This document shows, piece after piece, positions 59,301 to 64,000 of a stretch of 64,000 bases of DNA. Origin of the DNA: Pithys albifrons albifrons (lineage: Eukaryota > Chordata > Aves > Passeriformes > Thamnophilidae); NCBI RefSeq assembly GCF_047495875.1, contig NC_092462.1, forward strand, positions 37,911,523-37,975,522, in the 5' to 3' direction. Every line of letters begins with the position of its first letter. The stretch's first letter is position 1. The position numbers were made by a program, and so were the translations under genes. The notes beneath the pieces are model-generated. The model had not been told where the DNA came from and searched no databases. It was given only the letters and a program-made list of their open reading frames with translations.

Positions 59301-61182
59301 TATTCTTTATGAGTAAAAGTTATGTACAACAATCTCAGGAACCAGCTAGAAAACAAGTCCCAGAAAGCACCTTTAAACCTGAAAAGGACTAAGATTTCTG
59401 TTTCTGGGATGTCAGGTTTACAGAATTTTCAGTAATGGCATACAGATAACTTGTTAACTAAATAATGCCCTTCTTTAGAACTGATTTTTTGGTATTCTAT
59501 GGACTAGCCTGTTATATGGATGGGGTATAGCTATGCCACAGTCCAGGAAGCACTACAAAATCAATCCTTCAAGAGAGTTCAGTCTTGGGTAACGATTCCT
59601 AAGGAAAATCTTTCAGAGAAGAGCTAGTTATTGCTTTCCTTCAGTCTTAGAAGATAAATGTCAGTGTTATTCCCTTTGCCAAAGATATATTCCACTTTTG
59701 TATCAGTGAAAATGCACATTAACAGAGATAAGAAAGCTTAAAATGTCTTTTTCTTTTTTCATTTCCCTTGTAGACAACCTTGTAAAATTGCATATAAGGC
59801 ACAGGATGCAACCTTGCTCGTCATAGATAATTCTGCTTCTTCAGCAGTATGGACTGAACATGTGTCTCTGTGTTTGAAATGCGAAGACAGATTTTGCTGC
59901 ATTAACTTGCTTCTAACTGTGAATGAGAAAGACTGTGTTCCTGGTATTGAAAAGGGGGATACTTTGGACTGGGATTCCAAAGCTCATCGAATACTTAAGT
60001 TTGATTTCAACATCTTTTACCAAACTGAATTAATTAAATATTTTGAAAATTCTCTTATTTGGTGGTGGCGGTGGTACTAGTAGTAATCATAATCATAATA
60101 ACAACAATAATAGTAAAGTAACAACAACAACAAAAACAGACCTTTAATGCAAACCAACACAGAAAAGAAAATTTATTTCTTGTGCAGAAGTGAGAAAAAA
60201 TCAGCTCATGACTAAGGAGGATGTTGATGTTCTAATTTATGCCAGAGCAGATTTCTGGTAACTTTCATTAGGAAGAATTAGAGGGTACCAGAGGCAAATA
60301 GCAAGATCCTGACCTTGAGAGAAACTGGAAAACAAAGTTGGTGCTGCAGAGACACTGCCATGTGCACCCGGAGATACCAGATGCAGGTCAGTGGAGACAA
60401 GCACTCAAATCCTGCCTGTCAGCTGGATATGTGGTCTAGAAAATTATAGTGAAAATCTATAAGCCAAGTATCAGCTTAGAAAACACCATGTCCTCAGATG
60501 TTAGAACTGGTAAAAAGTTGTATTTTTTTACAATAAATATTAATAGCTTTTTTTTTTAAGATAACTATTCTAAAGAAGAAAGGAAACTAGTGCAGTTGTC
60601 ATCCCTGCTGGGCAAAACCTTACTTCCTTAACCCATATTAAAAGCCCTTACCCTCTAAAGGCTGATTCACCAAGTACTTCTGAAGTGTAGCTGTGTAGTG
60701 TTTTTCTAATGAAACATAAGACCAGGCAAAACCCCACCTGGGTTCAGGGTTTTTTTAGTGAGCCTAAAGTTCAGATTTGAGTTTACCAAAGATTGGTGAT
60801 AACTGGAGATAAATTTGCAGCTCAGGTTTGAAACATAATTCCCTGCTTACTAAACCCCAAATGCATGCCAGATATAAATTAAGCATCATAAAATGAAAAA
60901 AAAAAATCTAACACTGCTATTCAAACAGGGAACTTGAAATGCTGAACAATTTCTAGGGCAAATACCTCCATAACTTCATTTTTGCATTTCTGGACAACTG
61001 TATATGAAAGGACACAAAATTCCCACAAAATTGGAATTATGGTAACTACAGATAAACTACTCCCCTCCAAAAGGCCTCCCACAGGTGTGCTTGAAAGGTC
61101 AGGTTAAAACCTTCTCAGCTTTGCATGGTCTAAATTAGTCCTGAACAAGAACCGTACATTAATCAAAATGAATGAAAATTTT
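56343..61182. other. Intergenic DNA without recognised genes
   Basis: AT-rich unique sequence with a compound microsatellite at 60057-60138. No exon or repeat family was recognised. Confidence 0.5.
60057..60138 (+). repeat. Compound GGT / TAG / CAT / CAA microsatellite
   Basis: GGTGGTGGCGGTGGTACTAG, then AGTAATCATAATCATAATAA, then CAACAATAATAG and CAACAACAACAA. The blocks change from G-rich to A-rich trinucleotides. Confidence 0.8.
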
Positions 61183-61352
61183 CCTTTAGCTCAAGTGATG
61201 AGGCCTGTGGTTTGGGAGCAGAAGGATGTGATTACTGCTTGTGAGGCTATATCCAGGCCAGAATCTGCTATTACACTCCTGTAAGTCAGCAATAACTCAG
61301 CTAGGTATTGGGGTTTATATCACAATGCACTGGAAGTCAGAAACTAATCCAT
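61183..61352 (+). mobile_element. Possible old tRNA-derived SINE
   Basis: TTTAGCTCAAGTGATGAGGC (from 61185) resembles a tRNA A box and D arm. TTTGGGAGCAGAAGG resembles an anticodon arm, and GATGTGATTACTGC sits where a B box would be. The following CCAGAATCTGC, TTACACTCCTGTAAGTCAGC and TGGAAGTCAG blocks resemble tails of ancient amniote repeats. It is too decayed to assign a family. Confidence 0.3.
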
Positions 61353-63526
61353 CTCAAAAAACACTCTTGAAAATGAACTCTCATTGATCATTTTAACATC
61401 AATATTACTATTGCAATACTTCTGATAACTAATTCAAGCTCCCATTTGGTCTACTCAGGGCACTGGAGGGCAGAGGATTTATTCTGATTCTCAGGTGCCA
61501 CATTTGGACCCTTTCATGCACTTTCCCAGCTCCAGAAGAGCAACCTGTGAAAATCCTGCTGTCCCTTCTACTGCAGTCCTTTCAGTGATGTCTGTAAAAC
61601 ATGACTTTTAGACCTGCTTCCCAGAAATCAGGCAGAAAAAGTTCAGCAGAAAAGCATCATCTGATACCCATGATGCTGCCTCCAGGATCCAGCACTGGAT
61701 GGATTGGAGCTTGATTCACTGCAAAGTCTTGAGACATAAATAATGAGTTATGACCTCAAGATTTGGATAGCAGTCAAATGTTGAGTTAATGTAACAATTT
61801 TATTTATCAACACTGTGTTAAAGTTTATAAAAAAAATTTCAAAATTAAGACTCTCTTTAATAACTGATGCTCAGTGATTTTAGATGTATATACCTGATCA
61901 CCAATAGGACTCAGCAGAAAATTACCTTCTTGAACTGTACTTTGAGGAATGGAAGTCTGTGGAGAGCTGTTGTGTTGGGATTAGTGGTGCAGTACACCTC
62001 ATGGGCTTCTCTGTGGATCCCCCCTTGTTGAAGTGGACAAGCTTGCGTGCCCTCATGAGGTTGTGTGCTATGCTGGCAGTGGTATGTGCCTCCAGTAGTG
62101 TCTCTCATGCCAGACAGGTCTCAGCTGAAGGGTCAGACAAAGTGTGTCCATGGGCAGGATGGGCTCACTAACAAAATTTGAACTTTCCCTTTTCTATTTT
62201 TTTGCCATTGTTAGGCTCCAAAAGGTGGGACATTCCTTTCCCTTTATTTCTGTGAAAGCTTATAAAATATGAGTCAATAATCCAGCAATCCTGGATTTAA
62301 ATTCATGGTTAAACAGATTAATTCCTTATTCTTAAATTAAAATTTAAAAACTCTGAGATGTATGAATTGCAAATTGTAGATGCATTATTCAAGTACTGGC
62401 AGCTACTCTTTTCTCAGGAGCCTTGTGATGCTGACTGAATGTTTCTGAATGGCACTTCTATAACCTGCTCATGTGTTTTGTTTTGAACCTTAGCTTTGCA
62501 GTTCTTTTTCCTCCTGAGTTAGGTTGGAGTAGGTCAATGATGTTAGTGTGAGTTGTGAGTCACTTCCTAGTGACTTTCTAGACACTTTTAGGCTGCTGTG
62601 GAAGTTGTATGTGATGATTACCTGCTGATGAATTGAATAAAAACAATCAAGAATATTCTCATCCTCTAGTATCTTATAGTTCAGGTACTGTTTTTTAACT
62701 GTGGGTGTTATGGGTGTTACAGAAGAGAAGGAAAGAGGTTTGCAAGTGTGAGAAATAAATATCTTGTGTTTCCTGCCCAAGTGCATGGTTGTACACTGGT
62801 AAACCTGGATGGGTTCACCCAGGATGACATTGCTGTGACTGTAGAGCTTCCTCTGTCTTATGGGTAGCTGGTTTCCTTCTCTCACAACCCAGCAATCTTT
62901 CTTCCTTTTTTTTTTTTTACAAATAGTGCTACACTTTGTGCTATGTTCCACAATATAATCTCCATCTTCCAGACACGTCAACAACTTTCCATTCTCCATC
63001 CCGCTTACTTCATTGTGGCCAAATGTCTTGCAACAGATGAATAATGGATTTATTCTTCCTTTGAGTATGTACCTTTATGTTATCTCTTGAAATATTTTTG
63101 CTTCACAGACTGGCCCTAAAACAAATTTTAAGACATTATGGAACTTCAAAACAAGCCACCTACTCTTGGAAACCTTACTAGTAACTTAGTCTGCTTTATT
63201 TTGTTCGTAATGTATTTCAAGATGTTTATCTTGGAAATGAGAATGGTGGCTGATTCCAGCTTTCATGACTCTCATTAGTTTATTGCATCTAAAAATGACC
63301 ACCAAAAGTCAAATGCATTTCTAAGTACAATATTATGGTTATACATATCTGTTTGGAATGAGGTCAGAGGCATGGCTTCCAAGCAGGCTGACTCTTTGCC
63401 TTCATCCTTGCACTGCCATTTACAGGGGTGGAAAAGCTGAGTACTTCAGTGCTCTGGCCAGGGTTGCACACCCACTTGCCTCAGGTTGTAGTGGAGTGGA
63501 GTGGAGGAACTAGGTTATGGCATTCC
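61353..63526. other. Intergenic DNA without recognised genes
   Basis: This contains the longest open frame outside the CpG island (62490-62999, minus, 169 codons), which shows no recognisable domain, and a T13 run at 62906-62918 that reads as a poly-Lys stretch in it. I treat that frame as chance. Confidence 0.45.
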
Positions 63527-64000
63527 CAGAATAACAGAATCACAGAATGAGTGGGGTTGTTAAGGGACCACAATGGGTCATTTGGTCCAACCTCCCTGTT
63601 CAAGCAGGGTCATTATAGAGCACATGGCACAGGATTGTATCCAGACAGTTCTTGAATATCTCCAGTGAGGGAGACTCCACAAACGCTAGGCAGTCTGTTC
63701 CAGTGCTGGGTCACCTGCACAGTAAAGAAGTTCTTCCTCATGTTCAAGTAGAACTTCCTGTGCATCAGTTTCTGCCCATTTCCTCTTGTCCTACTGCTTG
63801 GCACCATCGAGAAGAGCCTGGCTCCATCTTCTTGACACCTTCCATTGAGATACCTATAAACATTGTTGAGATCTCCTCTCAGTCATCTCTTCTTGAGACT
63901 GAACAGGCCCAGCTCTCTCAGTCTTTCCTCATAAGGGAGATTCTCCAGTCGCTTAGTCATCTTTATTACCCTCTGCTGAACCTTCTCCAGAAGCTCCATG
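63527..64000 (-). mobile_element. CR1 LINE 3' portion, running off the window
   Basis: Reverse-strand CR1 with its 3' tip at the left (AGAATAACAGAATCACAGAATG). Landmarks include TTGGTCCAACCTCCC, TCAAGCAGGGTCATT, AAGAAGTTCTTCCTCATGTT and GAACAGGCCCAGCTCTC. The element continues beyond the right edge, so its 5' end is unknown. A 64-codon frame inside it is a degraded fragment. Confidence 0.95.

Noticed and set aside
62490..62999. 169-codon minus-strand open frame
   Set aside because: It has no recognisable domain or family and a poly-Lys stretch from a T13 run. At this base composition about one such frame is expected by chance in a window this size.

Overview
The window looks like nuclear DNA of a bird, most likely a songbird or other passerine. 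Coding sequence is sparse. The interspersed repeats are truncated CR1 LINEs with the ATTCTRTG-type 3' end. One copy is a SINE with a tRNA-Ile(AAT) head and a CR1 tail, the architecture of the passerine family TguSINE1. I see no sign of bacterial, plasmid or viral organisation.

Two protein-coding genes can be reconstructed exon by exon. SAP30 (+ strand, 12472-18934, four coding exons, 214 aa) encodes the Sin3/HDAC co-repressor subunit and starts inside a roughly 2.2 kb CpG island. SCRG1 (- strand, 22480-24239, two coding exons, 96 aa) encodes a small secreted cysteine-rich protein. They converge, with about 3.5 kb between their stop codons. The same pair and orientation occur at human 4q34.1 (HMGB2 - SAP30 - SCRG1 - HAND2), so this is the avian counterpart of that locus. 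HMGB2 is expected off the left edge and HAND2 off the right edge; neither coding sequence was found here.

Layout: 1-11.3 kb is intergenic DNA upstream of SAP30, with one SINE and one unidentified open frame at about 9.5-9.8 kb. 11.3-13.6 kb is the SAP30 CpG island. 13.6-19.1 kb is the rest of SAP30. 19.1-22.5 kb is the convergent intergenic interval. 22.5-24.3 kb is coding SCRG1. From 24.3 kb to the right end there is no recognisable coding sequence; I see CR1 fragments, simple repeats, a 147-bp homopyrimidine tract, and a small CpG-rich segment at 42.37-42.64 kb with no assigned gene. That segment is the most interesting non-coding signal, as a candidate promoter for the missing 5' exon of SCRG1 or for a non-coding RNA. 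This right-hand part probably contains SCRG1 5' sequence and regulatory DNA towards HAND2, but that is inferred from synteny.

I did not find a new multi-gene system. The items worth a second look are the orphan CpG-rich segment, the unidentified reading frame, a mosaic CR1 copy that keeps an ORF1 esterase-like motif, and several structure-prone sequences. Many long open frames in the CpG island are GC artefacts.
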